Source: Pseudomaricurvus alkylphenolicus
GTDB taxonomy: Bacteria; Pseudomonadota; Gammaproteobacteria; Pseudomonadales; Cellvibrionaceae
Length of the DNA: 64,000 nucleotides
Direction of reading: 5' to 3'
Assembly (NCBI RefSeq): GCF_011683955.1
Contig: NZ_JAAQPI010000004.1
Span: forward strand, 372,001-436,000
The notes under the pieces are model-generated. The model was given only the letters and a program-made list of their open reading frames with translations, was not told where the DNA came from and searched no databases. This document shows, in pieces, positions 16,842 through 25,518 of this stretch (the stretch's first letter is position 1; each line of letters begins with the position of its first letter). Position numbers and translations under genes: made by a program.

Positions 16842-18803
16842 CTATAGCGTGACCACTGAAGAAAACTCACCCTTGTTGCCCCAAAAGTCCACGGCCCGCA
16901 CCTTGTATTGACCGCCGCGTTTGGCATTGGCGTGCACCCAGCTTCGGTCCAGCAAGGTGGCTCGGCTGAGTTGTTTAAACTCACTGGAACCCGGCCTGGC
17001 GTAATGCACTTCATAGTGGATCAGTCCGGATTCGTTGGTGGACTTCCAGTCCAGCACCGCGGTGCTTTCACCGTGAATGCCAAGATGAACGGTTCTCGAT
17101 AAAGCGGTTATGTCTCCAGGACCTGTCTTCGGCGCGGAACTCAAGACAATCAGACTCACCGACGCTGATGGCAGATCAACATCCAGTTGCAACGCGCCAT
17201 TGTCGATCGCCACTTTGCGGTCCGTCCTGAAAGAAGGCTCCTGCGCTTCCACCAGCTTTTGCAACTGTTTCGCGGAGGGGTCCTCGGGCGAACCCATTTT
17301 CTTCCAGAGTTCGTAGGCGTTGCCGTCTTTGTTGTCGAGACGCAACTCGGCCAGGATCGGATTTTCCAGGTTCAGGCCGGCCAGATTCAGTCTTACCTTG
17401 CCGCTTTGACGCTTCCAGACATTACGCTGCTTTTTGCTGGGTTCCATCTGTTCCTGCAAGCCATTATTGAGGGACATTTCCGGCTTGTTATAGCAGAGCA
17501 ATGCCACCGCCTGATCCAGGCGCCTGGTGGCCATACAACCGATATTGGGGTTGTCGGAGACATAGCGATCGACCAGCTGGCGATACTCGGGAAAACCCTC
17601 CACCGGATAACGCTGTGGCCCCAGAAAATCCAGCAGCGACATCACTGATTGAACCGGTTTTTTGATCAAAAAGAACTGCTGGGTCTCCGGGCGGGTATCG
17701 GTTTTATCGCTTTGCCCAAACGGCTTCCAGCCGCCCTCGTCGCCACTGCCTTTTTGCGGTGTGCTATTGTCGCCTCTCAGAAACCGGGCGTATTGGGTAC
17801 GCTGCCCCCAGGTACCGGAAAAGCCGTGATCGTTGCTCAGCAGTTTGTAATCCACACCCAACTTGTCGATCATGACTTGATTGTGGGCATCAATGGATTG
17901 CGCAAAAAAGGCCGCGTGCCAGGCACCGGCGCGCCACCAGTAAGGTACGCCCCAACCACCGATGGGATCGGCCTCATCGTTGACAAACGGAATGGTTTTT
18001 AAATTCGGGTGATGCTTGCGAATGTAGTCGACCTTCCACTCTTCCAGGCGCACCATGGACCAGGGCGTGGCCTTGTAATGGGACGAGAGAAACTCCGGCG
18101 CGGTTTTGCCCGGCTGGTCCACATGCTCAAGGGTCATCTTCAGCAGCGGTGACATAAACCGGCCATTGGCCGGGCCACCGAGATTGAGGCTGGCGTCCAC
18201 CTTGCGCATGCCACGGTTGGTCGCATCAAAGTAACGCAGATAGTCGGCGGCGCCGTGCTCCCAGAACGGATGAATATCGGCTTCGTTGGTGGTTTCGAAC
18301 ATCCACTGGCGAATTTCTTCGGAGCCGTAGCGATCCACCAGATGCCGTGTCACGTCCTCTACAAAAGTCTCCCAGAGAGCGACCTGCTGCTCCGTTTTGT
18401 AGCCCTGAAAGTACGCCGATGGATTACCCATCCATTCGAACACCAAGTGAATGCCATTATGGACAATATTGTCCAGTGCCTTGTCAAAGCGAGCCCAGTC
18501 GTAGCGGATTTGCGTTCCTTCGCCACCGGTAATTTCGATCAGGTCGAGAATATAGTGCGGCCGGAAAAACTCGGTGCCACCACGGGTTGCCCCCATGTGC
18601 TTGAGGGAAATTTCCATGTCTTTGGTCAACAGCAAATCCGAGGGAGACAAGCCGCTGGATTTCCAGTAGGGCTCGAAGGGCACAGACGGTGCAGAAAAGT
18701 CCACCGACACTTTATAGTGGTTGTCGGCCAATGAAGCAGCAGCTCCCATCATCAGCAGCGCCATCAGGCTGCGTTTCAGAGCTTTTGGAAACAGTTTATT
18801 CAT
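16842..18803 (-). CDS. GH39 glycoside hydrolase, alpha-L-iduronidase-like
   Basis: 653 residues with an N-terminal signal peptide (cut near AASLA-DN), so probably periplasmic. The TIM barrel has the acid/base Glu174 in FETTNEAD and the nucleophile Glu277 in FVNDEADPIGGW, which closely matches the NDEADP-GW nucleophile segment of human alpha-L-iduronidase. The C-terminal segment YKVRAVDFWGNKGEFS matches the fibronectin-like tail of the same enzyme (YRVRALDYW). Other GH39 enzymes are beta-xylosidases, but these two features point to iduronidase. Start ATG overlaps the gluconokinase stop (ATGA). It would release terminal L-iduronic acid from oligosaccharides. Confidence 0.82.
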   Translation of the reverse strand: MNKLFPKALKRSLMALLMMGAAASLADNHYKVSVDFSAPSVPFEPYWKSSGLSPSDLLLTKDMEISLKHMGATRGGTEFFRPHYILDLIEITGGEGTQIRYDWARFDKALDNIVHNGIHLVFEWMGNPSAYFQGYKTEQQVALWETFVEDVTRHLVDRYGSEEIRQWMFETTNEADIHPFWEHGAADYLRYFDATNRGMRKVDASLNLGGPANGRFMSPLLKMTLEHVDQPGKTAPEFLSSHYKATPWSMVRLEEWKVDYIRKHHPNLKTIPFVNDEADPIGGWGVPYWWRAGAWHAAFFAQSIDAHNQVMIDKLGVDYKLLSNDHGFSGTWGQRTQYARFLRGDNSTPQKGSGDEGGWKPFGQSDKTDTRPETQQFFLIKKPVQSVMSLLDFLGPQRYPVEGFPEYRQLVDRYVSDNPNIGCMATRRLDQAVALLCYNKPEMSLNNGLQEQMEPSKKQRNVWKRQSGKVRLNLAGLNLENPILAELRLDNKDGNAYELWKKMGSPEDPSAKQLQKLVEAQEPSFRTDRKVAIDNGALQLDVDLPSASVSLIVLSSAPKTGPGDITALSRTVHLGIHGESTAVLDWKSTNESGLIHYEVHYARPGSSEFKQLSRATLLDRSWVHANAKRGGQYKVRAVDFWGNKGEFSSVVTL

Positions 18804-19327
18804 GAACGTTCTTTCTCCTCAACCAAATTCAGTTTGTACTCGCAAAAAGCTATCTGATCTTCCAATGCCCACTCCGCGTCAATCCTGATGACGTCAGCCT
18901 CACCGACGGGGCATTCCAGCGTCTCAAACTGTGAGCGGATCAGTGACTTGGGCATAAAGTGATCCTGTCGGTTCTGGCATCGCTGGTGCGCACGAGTTTC
19001 GATAATGTCCAAATAAAGAAATTGCGGCGGTGCTATCAAACGCCGCCGAAATTGATCCCGATAGCGCTTCTTCAATGCGGAGCACGACAGCACCACTGAC
19101 TCCTTTGCATTCAGGAAACGATTACACTGCAAGCACAACGCCTGCAGCCACTCCTTTCTGTCTTCATCATCAAGGGCGATGCCCCGCTGCATTTTGTTCA
19201 CGTTGGCGGGCGGATGAAATTCGTCGCCCTCAACAAAGGGCAGCTCAAACCTCGACGAAAACGCCCGCGCCAGTGTTGACTTGCCACAGGAGGAAACCCC
19301 CATCACAATAAGCGGCCTGTTGATCAT
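18800..19327 (-). CDS. gntK: Gluconokinase, GntK/IdnK family
   Basis: 175 residues, the family size. The P-loop GVSSCGKST starts at residue 11, followed by the substrate-side segment VEGDEFHPPANVNKM and the later CSALKKRYRDQFR, both conserved in gluconate kinases. It phosphorylates D-gluconate to 6-phosphogluconate for the Entner-Doudoroff or pentose phosphate pathway. It overlaps the TRAP large permease gene and the GH39 gene by 4 nt each. In this operon it would complete the conversion of a 5-keto-gluconate made from a uronic acid. Confidence 0.92.
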   Translation of the reverse strand: MINRPLIVMGVSSCGKSTLARAFSSRFELPFVEGDEFHPPANVNKMQRGIALDDEDRKEWLQALCLQCNRFLNAKESVVLSCSALKKRYRDQFRRRLIAPPQFLYLDIIETRAHQRCQNRQDHFMPKSLIRSQFETLECPVGEADVIRIDAEWALEDQIAFCEYKLNLVEEKERS

Positions 19328-20616
19328 CCGGCCACCATCCTCGACGGCAACCAGGTCACCAGCTCCGGCACAAACATCAGCAGTATCAACACAGCCATCA
19401 ACGTCAACACAAAAGGAATACTGTATAAAATGGTTTCACTGGAAGAAGCCTCCGCGATGCTGCCGGTAATAAACATCAATACCGCTACGGGTGGCGTGAT
19501 GGCGCCGATTTGCGTCGCGATCACCACCAGCACGCCAAGATGCAAGGGGTCAAACCCATAGGCCTGCCCCAAATGTGCGAGAACCGGCACAAACAGAATC
19601 AATACCGCCAGCGATTCAAGAAACATGGTCATCAGCAACATGCCTCCGACCAGTACCATCAATACGGTTTGCGGATGCTGGGAAAGCAACTGGATTTTCT
19701 CCAACGCCAGCAGGTGAAATTCCATAAACGACAGCAGCCAGCCGATGGAACCGGCCATGGCAATAATGCCCACCACAGTTGCAGTGGTGAGTCCGGCATC
19801 CACCACGATTCTCGGCAAGTCGCTCGAAGTGATGGAGCGGTAATAGTAACGAGACGTCAAGTAGGCATAGAGACAGGTCACCACGCCTGCTTCCGTAGCG
19901 GTAAACAGCCCGGAGAAAATGCCACCAATAATCAGGACCGGCGCCAGCAGGGCCACCCAGGAGCGTCGCACATGCTGCAGCAGGGCGCGAAACCCTTGCC
20001 AGGGTTCGCGATGCGCCAGTGCCGGGAAGGCCGGCAGGTAGGACATTAAAAAGATCAGAGCGATCAACGCCGTCGCCATGATCAGCCCTGGCACCACACC
20101 GGCCAAAAACAGACCACCAATTGAAACCCCCGTCATCGATCCGTAGATGATCATAGTCATGCTGGGGGGAATTACCGGACCAATGGTGGCTGCCGCCGCA
20201 ACGATAGACGCGGCCAATCCCGGCTGATAATTTTCGGCTTTCATGGCGGGGATGGTGACGGAACCAATGGCGGCAGCTTCTGCGGCAGAGGAGCCGGAAA
20301 CATTGGCCATGGAAACGCAGGAGACAACCGACGCATTACCGAGGCCACCACGCCAGTGGCCAAACAACCCTTTGCCCATGGCCACCAGCGCCTCACTCAA
20401 ACCGCCTTTGGACATGAGTGAACCCGCCAGAATAAAGTACGGCAACGCCAACAGACTGAACGAATCCAATGACGAAAACGAGCGCTGGGCAAAAAACGCG
20501 GGAGTGACATCCTGTGTGGAGAACATGCCCACCAATCCCACCAGGGCCAGCGCCAAAATCACCGGAATACGTAATAACACCAGCGCGATCAGCAGTACAA
20601 ACAGCAAGGCAATCAC
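19324..20616 (-). CDS. dctM: TRAP transporter large permease, DctM family
   Basis: 430 residues, almost wholly hydrophobic with about 12 predicted helices, beginning MIALLFVLLIALVLLRIPVI. Conserved DctM segments such as LPYFILAGSLMSKGG, SGSSAAEAAAIGSVTIPAM and IPPSMTMIIYG are present. It forms the ion-coupled channel of a tripartite ATP-independent periplasmic transporter with the DctQ gene directly upstream (ATGA overlap) and the DctP solute-binding protein at the head of the operon. The likely cargo is a sugar acid such as a uronate, judged from the enzymes encoded around it. Confidence 0.93.
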   Translation of the reverse strand: MIALLFVLLIALVLLRIPVILALALVGLVGMFSTQDVTPAFFAQRSFSSLDSFSLLALPYFILAGSLMSKGGLSEALVAMGKGLFGHWRGGLGNASVVSCVSMANVSGSSAAEAAAIGSVTIPAMKAENYQPGLAASIVAAAATIGPVIPPSMTMIIYGSMTGVSIGGLFLAGVVPGLIMATALIALIFLMSYLPAFPALAHREPWQGFRALLQHVRRSWVALLAPVLIIGGIFSGLFTATEAGVVTCLYAYLTSRYYYRSITSSDLPRIVVDAGLTTATVVGIIAMAGSIGWLLSFMEFHLLALEKIQLLSQHPQTVLMVLVGGMLLMTMFLESLAVLILFVPVLAHLGQAYGFDPLHLGVLVVIATQIGAITPPVAVLMFITGSIAEASSSETILYSIPFVLTLMAVLILLMFVPELVTWLPSRMVAG

Positions 20617-21092
20617 GATTCGCCACCCTCAGGGTCAATCAGATTTTGCAGCGCAAACAACATCAGGACCATACCTCCGCTGATCTGGCAGAGATAAATC
20701 CAGGCCATTTTCACACCCAGGCCGGCGCTGTATTGATGCTGTCCGACAGCCACTAATTTGCCGCCCAGAACAACCAGGGCCAAAGCCAACACCAGCCACA
20801 GCGCATGAGTGCAGGTTTCCAGCCCCGCCCCCAAACGCCCCTGCTCCAAGCGGCTGAATAATTTCACGCAGATATGACGGCGATGACGATAGGCGAGTGG
20901 AATGGCCAGGAACACCAGCCAAATGTGCAGGTAACGCTGCAACTCTTCTGTCCAGCTCATAGAAGGAACCGGCAGATACCGATTGACTATCTGCAACAAC
21001 CCAACCAACACCATGACCAGAAATAACGTGGTCACCACATGCTGGACCCAATGGGCCGTTGTACTTGCCAGTTTGCCGAACATCACGCTCAC
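20613..21092 (-). CDS. dctQ: TRAP transporter small permease, DctQ family
   Basis: 159 residues with four hydrophobic helices (about 17-38, 50-66, 88-112, 128-150) and the family segment SWTEELQRYLHIWLVFLAIPLAYR, which marks the second helix. DctQ binds DctM and is needed for transport. The gene starts 6 nt after the SDR stop and overlaps dctM by 4 nt. Confidence 0.9.
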   Translation of the reverse strand: MSVMFGKLASTTAHWVQHVVTTLFLVMVLVGLLQIVNRYLPVPSMSWTEELQRYLHIWLVFLAIPLAYRHRRHICVKLFSRLEQGRLGAGLETCTHALWLVLALALVVLGGKLVAVGQHQYSAGLGVKMAWIYLCQISGGMVLMLFALQNLIDPEGGES

Positions 21093-21098
21093 CTTCGC

Positions 21099-21890
21099 CT
21101 AGACCACGGCGGTCATGCCACCATCCACATACATAACTTGACCGGTAATAAAACTGGAAGCCTCTGAAGCCAGCATCACCGCCATGCCCTGTAATTCTTC
21201 CACTCGCCCCCAGCGATTGGCGGGCGTGCGCTGGCAGAGCCACCGACTGAACTCCTCGTCGTCCACCAGTGCACGAGTAAGCTCCGTATTGAAGTACCCG
21301 GGGGCGATGGCGTTGACCTGGATATTGTCGGCTGACCACTCCGCGCACATCGAACGCGTGAGCATGACCATCGCCCCCTTGGACGAGGCATAGGGAGCAA
21401 TCGACGGTCTTGCCAGCGAAGACTGAACGGAACCGATATTGATAATCTTGCCCCGCTGGCGAGAAATCATGCCGCGAGCCACGGTTCTGCCCACCAGAAA
21501 CGCCGAGGTCAGGTTGGTGTTCAGTACTTCTTGCCAGGTCGACAGCTCGACATCGGTCAATGGCACGCGACGTTGCATACCGGCGTTGTTAATCAGTATA
21601 TCTATCGGACCCAGGCTGCTTTCAATGCGCTGGATGGATTCTTCCACCGCCACTTCATCAGTCACATCGAAACACTCAGTCTCCATCGATAGGCCCAGAT
21701 CATGCAGCTGCCGCCGTGCCACACCCAATTGCTCCTCGTTGCGCCCGTTTAGCACAACCAGAGCACCTGCCTCCGCCAATGCCCGGGCGAGACTCAATCC
21801 AATACCGCGGGACGAACCGGTCACCAGCGCAATTTTTCCGTCGAGACTAAAGCGCTGCAGAATATTGCCCTTTGTCGAAACCTCACTCAT
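21099..21890 (-). CDS. SDR oxidoreductase, gluconate 5-dehydrogenase-like
   Basis: 263 residues of the classical short-chain dehydrogenase family: TGSSRGIG nucleotide loop at about 25, NNAGMQRR, catalytic Ser in IGSVQSSLA, and Tyr/Lys in YASSKGA, ending with GQVMYVDGGMTAVV. The overall pattern (FSLDGKIALVTGSSRGIGL, NNAGMQRRVPL, WQEVLNTNLTSAF) is that of gluconate 5-dehydrogenase (IdnO) and 2-deoxy-gluconate 3-dehydrogenase (KduD). IdnO reduces 5-keto-D-gluconate to D-gluconate, which fits the gluconokinase in the same operon better than KduD, whose product would need a KDG kinase. Confidence 0.82.
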   Translation of the reverse strand: MSEVSTKGNILQRFSLDGKIALVTGSSRGIGLSLARALAEAGALVVLNGRNEEQLGVARRQLHDLGLSMETECFDVTDEVAVEESIQRIESSLGPIDILINNAGMQRRVPLTDVELSTWQEVLNTNLTSAFLVGRTVARGMISRQRGKIINIGSVQSSLARPSIAPYASSKGAMVMLTRSMCAEWSADNIQVNAIAPGYFNTELTRALVDDEEFSRWLCQRTPANRWGRVEELQGMAVMLASEASSFITGQVMYVDGGMTAVV

Positions 21891-21908
21891 GACAAAACCC
21901 CTCGCCGC

Positions 21909-22751
21909 TTACTTAAATTTATCGCGCATGGCACCGAGGCCCGGAATGGAGTCCATCAGGTAGTCGTTGCGCTCGTGAAAATGCTGCAACAGAGAACGCT
22001 GTTGCCGTCCCACCAGAATGGTAAAGATATACTCTTTGTGTCCGGGGGAGGTGACGGTGGGATGGTATCCGCCTTCTATCAATACCGTGTCGCCGTCGCC
22101 GGTTTTGTACACCGTGCCCTTGCTGTCGTCGTCATAAACAAACTGGCCGCCAAATCCGGTGTTGGGTTCAAAACGGTAGTGATACACCTCCTCGTGGTGA
22201 CTCTCACCCTCGCGGTCTTCGTCGTGTTTGTGGGGTGGATACCCGGACCAGCAACCTTCGTCTGCATAAAGCTCACTGACCAGCAGGTTGCCGGCGCGAC
22301 CAGCCGCGTTCTGGCCCAGAATATGAAAGATGCAGCGGCGGGAGTGGGTACCTTGAGAGCCCACGTCGACCATGTCCACTTCGCTTGGTGTGATTCGAAA
22401 AGGTTGATATACCTCCGTGCACAAACCACCGGCCACGGCCACTTCACAACTTTCACTGACGCATCTCAGACTGACGCTTGCCCCCACCGGGGCGTAAACC
22501 GAATCCGCCGTGCCGGACCAAACGTCCTCCCGGCCACCGACAGCGACAAAGGTCTCGTCATTGATCACAATATCCACCTTGCCGGACATCAGAACGTAAA
22601 CGGTTTCATAGTCCTGCAGACAGGCACGATACTGTTGTCCTTGTGTTAACCGGACTCGATTAAAGTAGGTCCGCTTCAGACAGGAATCATCCCGCGCCGC
22701 ATCAACGACAGGTTCGTTGTGATTATCGGCGTTGTAAATAATCTCACTCAT
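21909..22751 (-). CDS. IolB family sugar-acid isomerase (5-deoxy-glucuronate isomerase-like)
   Basis: 280 residues with a bicupin fold. IolB motifs are clear: SGYPPHKHDEDR and EEVYHYRFEPNTGFG carry metal-binding histidines and glutamate, and EGGYHP supplies another. IolB normally converts 5-deoxy-glucuronate to 2-deoxy-5-keto-gluconate in inositol degradation, but no other inositol genes are here. Instead it sits between a TRAP binding protein (ATGA overlap) and a gluconate 5-dehydrogenase. The same aldose-ketose isomerisation on L-iduronate would give 5-keto-D-gluconate, so I propose it acts as a uronate isomerase. This substrate is inference. Confidence 0.82.
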   Translation of the reverse strand: MSEIIYNADNHNEPVVDAARDDSCLKRTYFNRVRLTQGQQYRACLQDYETVYVLMSGKVDIVINDETFVAVGGREDVWSGTADSVYAPVGASVSLRCVSESCEVAVAGGLCTEVYQPFRITPSEVDMVDVGSQGTHSRRCIFHILGQNAAGRAGNLLVSELYADEGCWSGYPPHKHDEDREGESHHEEVYHYRFEPNTGFGGQFVYDDDSKGTVYKTGDGDTVLIEGGYHPTVTSPGHKEYIFTILVGRQQRSLLQHFHERNDYLMDSIPGLGAMRDKFK

Positions 22752-23767
22752 ATTTCGACTTCACTGGTAGGAGTAACTGCACCGATGGCCTCGATGAGGT
22801 CACTGGCGTGGTATTTTTCTGCAAACAACTTGTGGACTCCGACTGCGGTGCCCACAAATTCACGGGTATCCAGTTCCCGCACCGTCATGCCTTGGCGTTG
22901 CAGCGCTGCGATTGCCTGCTGTTCCTTAATGGGTGCCTGCTGCCGCACAAAGGTGGCGGCATCCTTTGCAGCGGCAAGCAGCAATTGTCTCTGTGGCTCG
23001 CTCAGCTGCTGCCACTTGTCCCGGGAGCAAACCATCACAATGGGACCAAACAGATGATTGGTGCGGATCAGATAGTCCGTCACTTCGTAGAATCGGTTTG
23101 AGAGCACGGTTGAGGGTGTGTGCTCAAAACCGTCGATCACACCATTTTCCAGTGAGGTATAGATTTCACCGAAGGCCATGGGCGTCGGGTTTACACCCAT
23201 GGTTTGCATCGCCAGAATGTAACTGGGCGCAGGGATGGTTCTCAGCTTCAACCCCTTTAACTCCTCCGGCTCGCGCACATCTTTGGAGGTGGTGACCACG
23301 TTGCGTCGGCCCCAGCTGTCCATCCATGCCAGCACTTCGAAGCCCGCCTTTCGCAGCTCCTCGCGCAGCTGGTCACCGACCGCGCCGTCCAGTGCCCGGT
23401 GAATGTGATCGTAGTCGCGCCACAAAAACGGCAGATCCAGCGCTCCCAGCCGAGGATTGAAGTTCGCCAGAATCGCAGTGCCGGAGATCGAACAGGCGGC
23501 CCCCGCTCCCAACTGCATCCCCTCGTAGACCTCGCGCTCCTGTCCGAGGCTGTTATTGGCGTAGACCCGCACCTTGATATCGTCGGAACGGCTTTCGACA
23601 TACTCGGCAACCCGGCTGGCGGCAACGTGAATCTCGGAATCGTCACGGGCCTGGTGGCTGTGAGAAATACGAATAACCGTTTGTTGTGTGTTGCCCTGGA
23701 GCCCGCCGATCACCCCATCACAACCCAACAACGCCAGACACATAAACACGCAGTACAAACATTTCAT
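22748..23767 (-). CDS. dctP: TRAP transporter solute-binding protein, DctP family (lipoprotein)
   Basis: 339 residues. The N-terminus has a lipoprotein signal ending LALLGC-D (Cys about 16), so the binding protein is tethered in the periplasm. DctP signatures are the RDDSEIHVAASRVAEYVE start, GLKLRTIPAPSYILAMQTMGVNPTP-type core (arginine for substrate carboxylate), and YTSLENGVIDGFEHTP. First gene of the eight-gene operon; the stop overlaps the isomerase start. The ATG lies only about 8 nt downstream of a probable -10 box, so the transcript may be nearly leaderless or an internal ATG (residue 9) may be used. Substrate is most likely a uronic acid. Confidence 0.9.
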   Translation of the reverse strand: MKCLYCVFMCLALLGCDGVIGGLQGNTQQTVIRISHSHQARDDSEIHVAASRVAEYVESRSDDIKVRVYANNSLGQEREVYEGMQLGAGAACSISGTAILANFNPRLGALDLPFLWRDYDHIHRALDGAVGDQLREELRKAGFEVLAWMDSWGRRNVVTTSKDVREPEELKGLKLRTIPAPSYILAMQTMGVNPTPMAFGEIYTSLENGVIDGFEHTPSTVLSNRFYEVTDYLIRTNHLFGPIVMVCSRDKWQQLSEPQRQLLLAAAKDAATFVRQQAPIKEQQAIAALQRQGMTVRELDTREFVGTAVGVHKLFAEKYHASDLIEAIGAVTPTSEVEI

Positions 23768-23774
23768 GCTGTTG

Positions 23775-23803
23775 ACTTTATGTGATCACAAATCTAAAGT
23801 CAA
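23775..23803 (-). promoter_or_regulatory. Promoter with TGTGATCACA operator for the uronate operon
   Basis: On the minus strand, -35 TTGACT (23798-23803) and -10 TAAAGT (23775-23780) are 17 bp apart, and the 10-bp perfect palindrome TGTGATCACA (23781-23790) fills the spacer next to the -10 box. A bound repressor there would block RNA polymerase. The same palindrome recurs at the aminotransferase operon promoter and, in variant form, next to a GntR gene at 49.2 kb. Confidence 0.65.
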
Positions 23804-23847
23804 ATATCTAAAATCAATAGACTGGCATTCTCCATCTATATTTGAAC

Positions 23848-23880
23848 GACGGTATATATAGAAGGCTGTATATAACCGTC
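23848..23880. repeat. AT-rich inverted repeat upstream of the metallohydrolase gene
   Basis: GACGGTATATATAG (23848-23861) and CTGTATATAACCGTC (23866-23880) pair over 6 bp GC-containing ends plus the TATATA core, with one offset base. It lies 24 bp before the start of the plus-strand gene, so it may be an operator or a leader hairpin. It also supplies TATATA boxes that could act as -10 elements. Confidence 0.45.
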
Positions 23881-23904
23881 CGCTACAAACCCAGGAAGAT
23901 TTCT

Positions 23905-25497
23905 ATGTTATCTGCGCCCTTGATAAACCCCCTGCCACTCGCCAAAACCATGGCAGCAGCTTTGATCCTGTTTGGTGCCTCTGTCACCGAGGCACACCAG
24001 AGCAGCCTGCACCGGTCTATGGTCAAGCTAAGCGCCGATGAGTCCTCCACTCCCCGCAGTGCGCCTGCCAAGCAAACCAGATCACTCAGTCTCGACTTCA
24101 TAGACGCCGAGACCGGCCAGCCGATGGCGGCTACGGTCAGAATTACTGACCTGGTTTCCGGTAAAAAGTGGTGGCCCAAAGACTGGACCCGATCTCACGC
24201 CATGCGCCGCATGCAAGACTGGTGGAGCCTGGCCAGCGGCACGGCGCTGGAGTTGCCCAATGGCGAAGTTGAAATTGAGGCCATTGGCGGCCTGACCATA
24301 AAACTGAATCACTTTTACCGGCCCCAACAACAACACTGGTGGGGTGGCAATACTCACCTGCATATGTTCTCGGTATCGCGGGGCTATGCGGACCGCTATC
24401 TGCAGGTTGTGCCAAGGGCCGATGGTCTGGATACGGTTTACGTCTCTCACCTGGAACGGGTGAAGGTGGATGAAACCTATGTGTCCAACCAATACTCTGC
24501 CACCGATATGCAGGAGCTGAGCAACAGTGTCATCAGTTATGGCTACGGGCAGGAGACCCGACACAACTTCGGCGAGTACGGCCAGGGATATGGGCATGCC
24601 CTGTTGCTGGATATTCCCAAGTTGATTCAACCGGTCAGCATCGGCCAGTCACTGACGGCAAAGGGCGCTGACTACCCGCCGCTGGCACCGAGCTTGCGCG
24701 CTGCCGACAAAGCCGGTGGCACCGTGGTGTGGGCGCACAATGATTTTGGCATGGAGGATATTCCCAACTGGCTTAATGGACGTATTCACGCGCTTAACTC
24801 CTTTGACGGCGGTGATCGCACCCACTACGAGCAGAGCTTTTATCGCTACCTCGACGTCGGTCTGAGGGTGCCTTTTTCGTCCGGTACTGACTGGTTTATG
24901 TTGGACTTTGCACGCGCTTACGTTTATGGCAGACACAAACCCGACGCCGAAGGCTGGTTAAAGGCCCTGCGCCAGGGACGCTCTTATATCACCAATGGTC
25001 CGTTGCTGGAATTCAGCGCCAACGAAAAAATGATTGGCGACACCCTCAACATCGACAGTGAAACGTCCAAGGTCAGCATCTCAGCAAAAGCCTTGGGACG
25101 AACTGACTTTAAAAAGCTCGAATTGATTTTTAACGGCGACGTGGTGTATTCGGTTGCTTCAGAAGCCCTGAACGGCCACTTTCAAGCAACAATGAATTAT
25201 GACTTTGTCGCCGACAGCTCCGGATGGCTGGCGGTAAGGATTCCCTGGCACAACAACAAAAACGAAATGGGTGAAGTCCTTCGCGCCCATACCAGCCCCA
25301 TTTATCTGCAAGTGGATGGCAAAGCACATTTCAAGCCGTGGGTTGCGCGAGGCTTGGTCGCCGAAATGCGCGACAGCATTGACCGCATTACACACGAGGG
25401 CGAGTTCGAGTCCCCCACACAGCGAGCCAGCGTAATCAAAGTTTATCAGCGAGCGATTCAGCAGTTGGACGAAAAAATTTCAGCATTGCATGACTGA
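23905..25497 (+). CDS. CehA/McbA family exported metallohydrolase (PHP-like domain)
   Basis: 530 residues from the ATG at 23905, which follows AGGAAG at 7 nt; an in-frame ATG 63 nt upstream lacks a ribosome site and would bury the signal peptide (LAKTMAAALILFGASVTEA). The central domain opens with WWGGNTHLHMF, the HxH metal motif of PHP-type amidohydrolases, and continues with VVWAHNDFGMED and FSSGTDWFM, further metal or substrate residues. CehA and McbA hydrolyse aryl carbamates, but most family members have unknown substrates. A sandwich domain follows (about 370-470). It is divergent from the uronate operon and cotranscribed with a Tat-exported PLP enzyme. Confidence 0.75.
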   Translation: MLSAPLINPLPLAKTMAAALILFGASVTEAHQSSLHRSMVKLSADESSTPRSAPAKQTRSLSLDFIDAETGQPMAATVRITDLVSGKKWWPKDWTRSHAMRRMQDWWSLASGTALELPNGEVEIEAIGGLTIKLNHFYRPQQQHWWGGNTHLHMFSVSRGYADRYLQVVPRADGLDTVYVSHLERVKVDETYVSNQYSATDMQELSNSVISYGYGQETRHNFGEYGQGYGHALLLDIPKLIQPVSIGQSLTAKGADYPPLAPSLRAADKAGGTVVWAHNDFGMEDIPNWLNGRIHALNSFDGGDRTHYEQSFYRYLDVGLRVPFSSGTDWFMLDFARAYVYGRHKPDAEGWLKALRQGRSYITNGPLLEFSANEKMIGDTLNIDSETSKVSISAKALGRTDFKKLELIFNGDVVYSVASEALNGHFQATMNYDFVADSSGWLAVRIPWHNNKNEMGEVLRAHTSPIYLQVDGKAHFKPWVARGLVAEMRDSIDRITHEGEFESPTQRASVIKVYQRAIQQLDEKISALHD

Positions 25498-25518
25498 CAA
25501 CACCCTATGGAGATTGAT

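Noticed and set aside
16842-18803. Beta-xylosidase assignment for the GH39 enzyme
   Set aside because: The NDEADP-GW nucleophile region and the C-terminal YKVRAVDFW segment match alpha-L-iduronidase more closely, and the operon handles sugar acids.
23781-23790. TGTGATCACA as a CRP (cAMP receptor) site
   Set aside because: CRP sites need TGTGA and TCACA separated by 6 bp; here the arms abut, as in short palindromes of GntR-type regulators.
22748-25497. Inositol degradation locus based on the IolB homologue
   Set aside because: No iolC, iolD, iolE or iolG is present; the linked enzymes process gluconate, not inositol intermediates.
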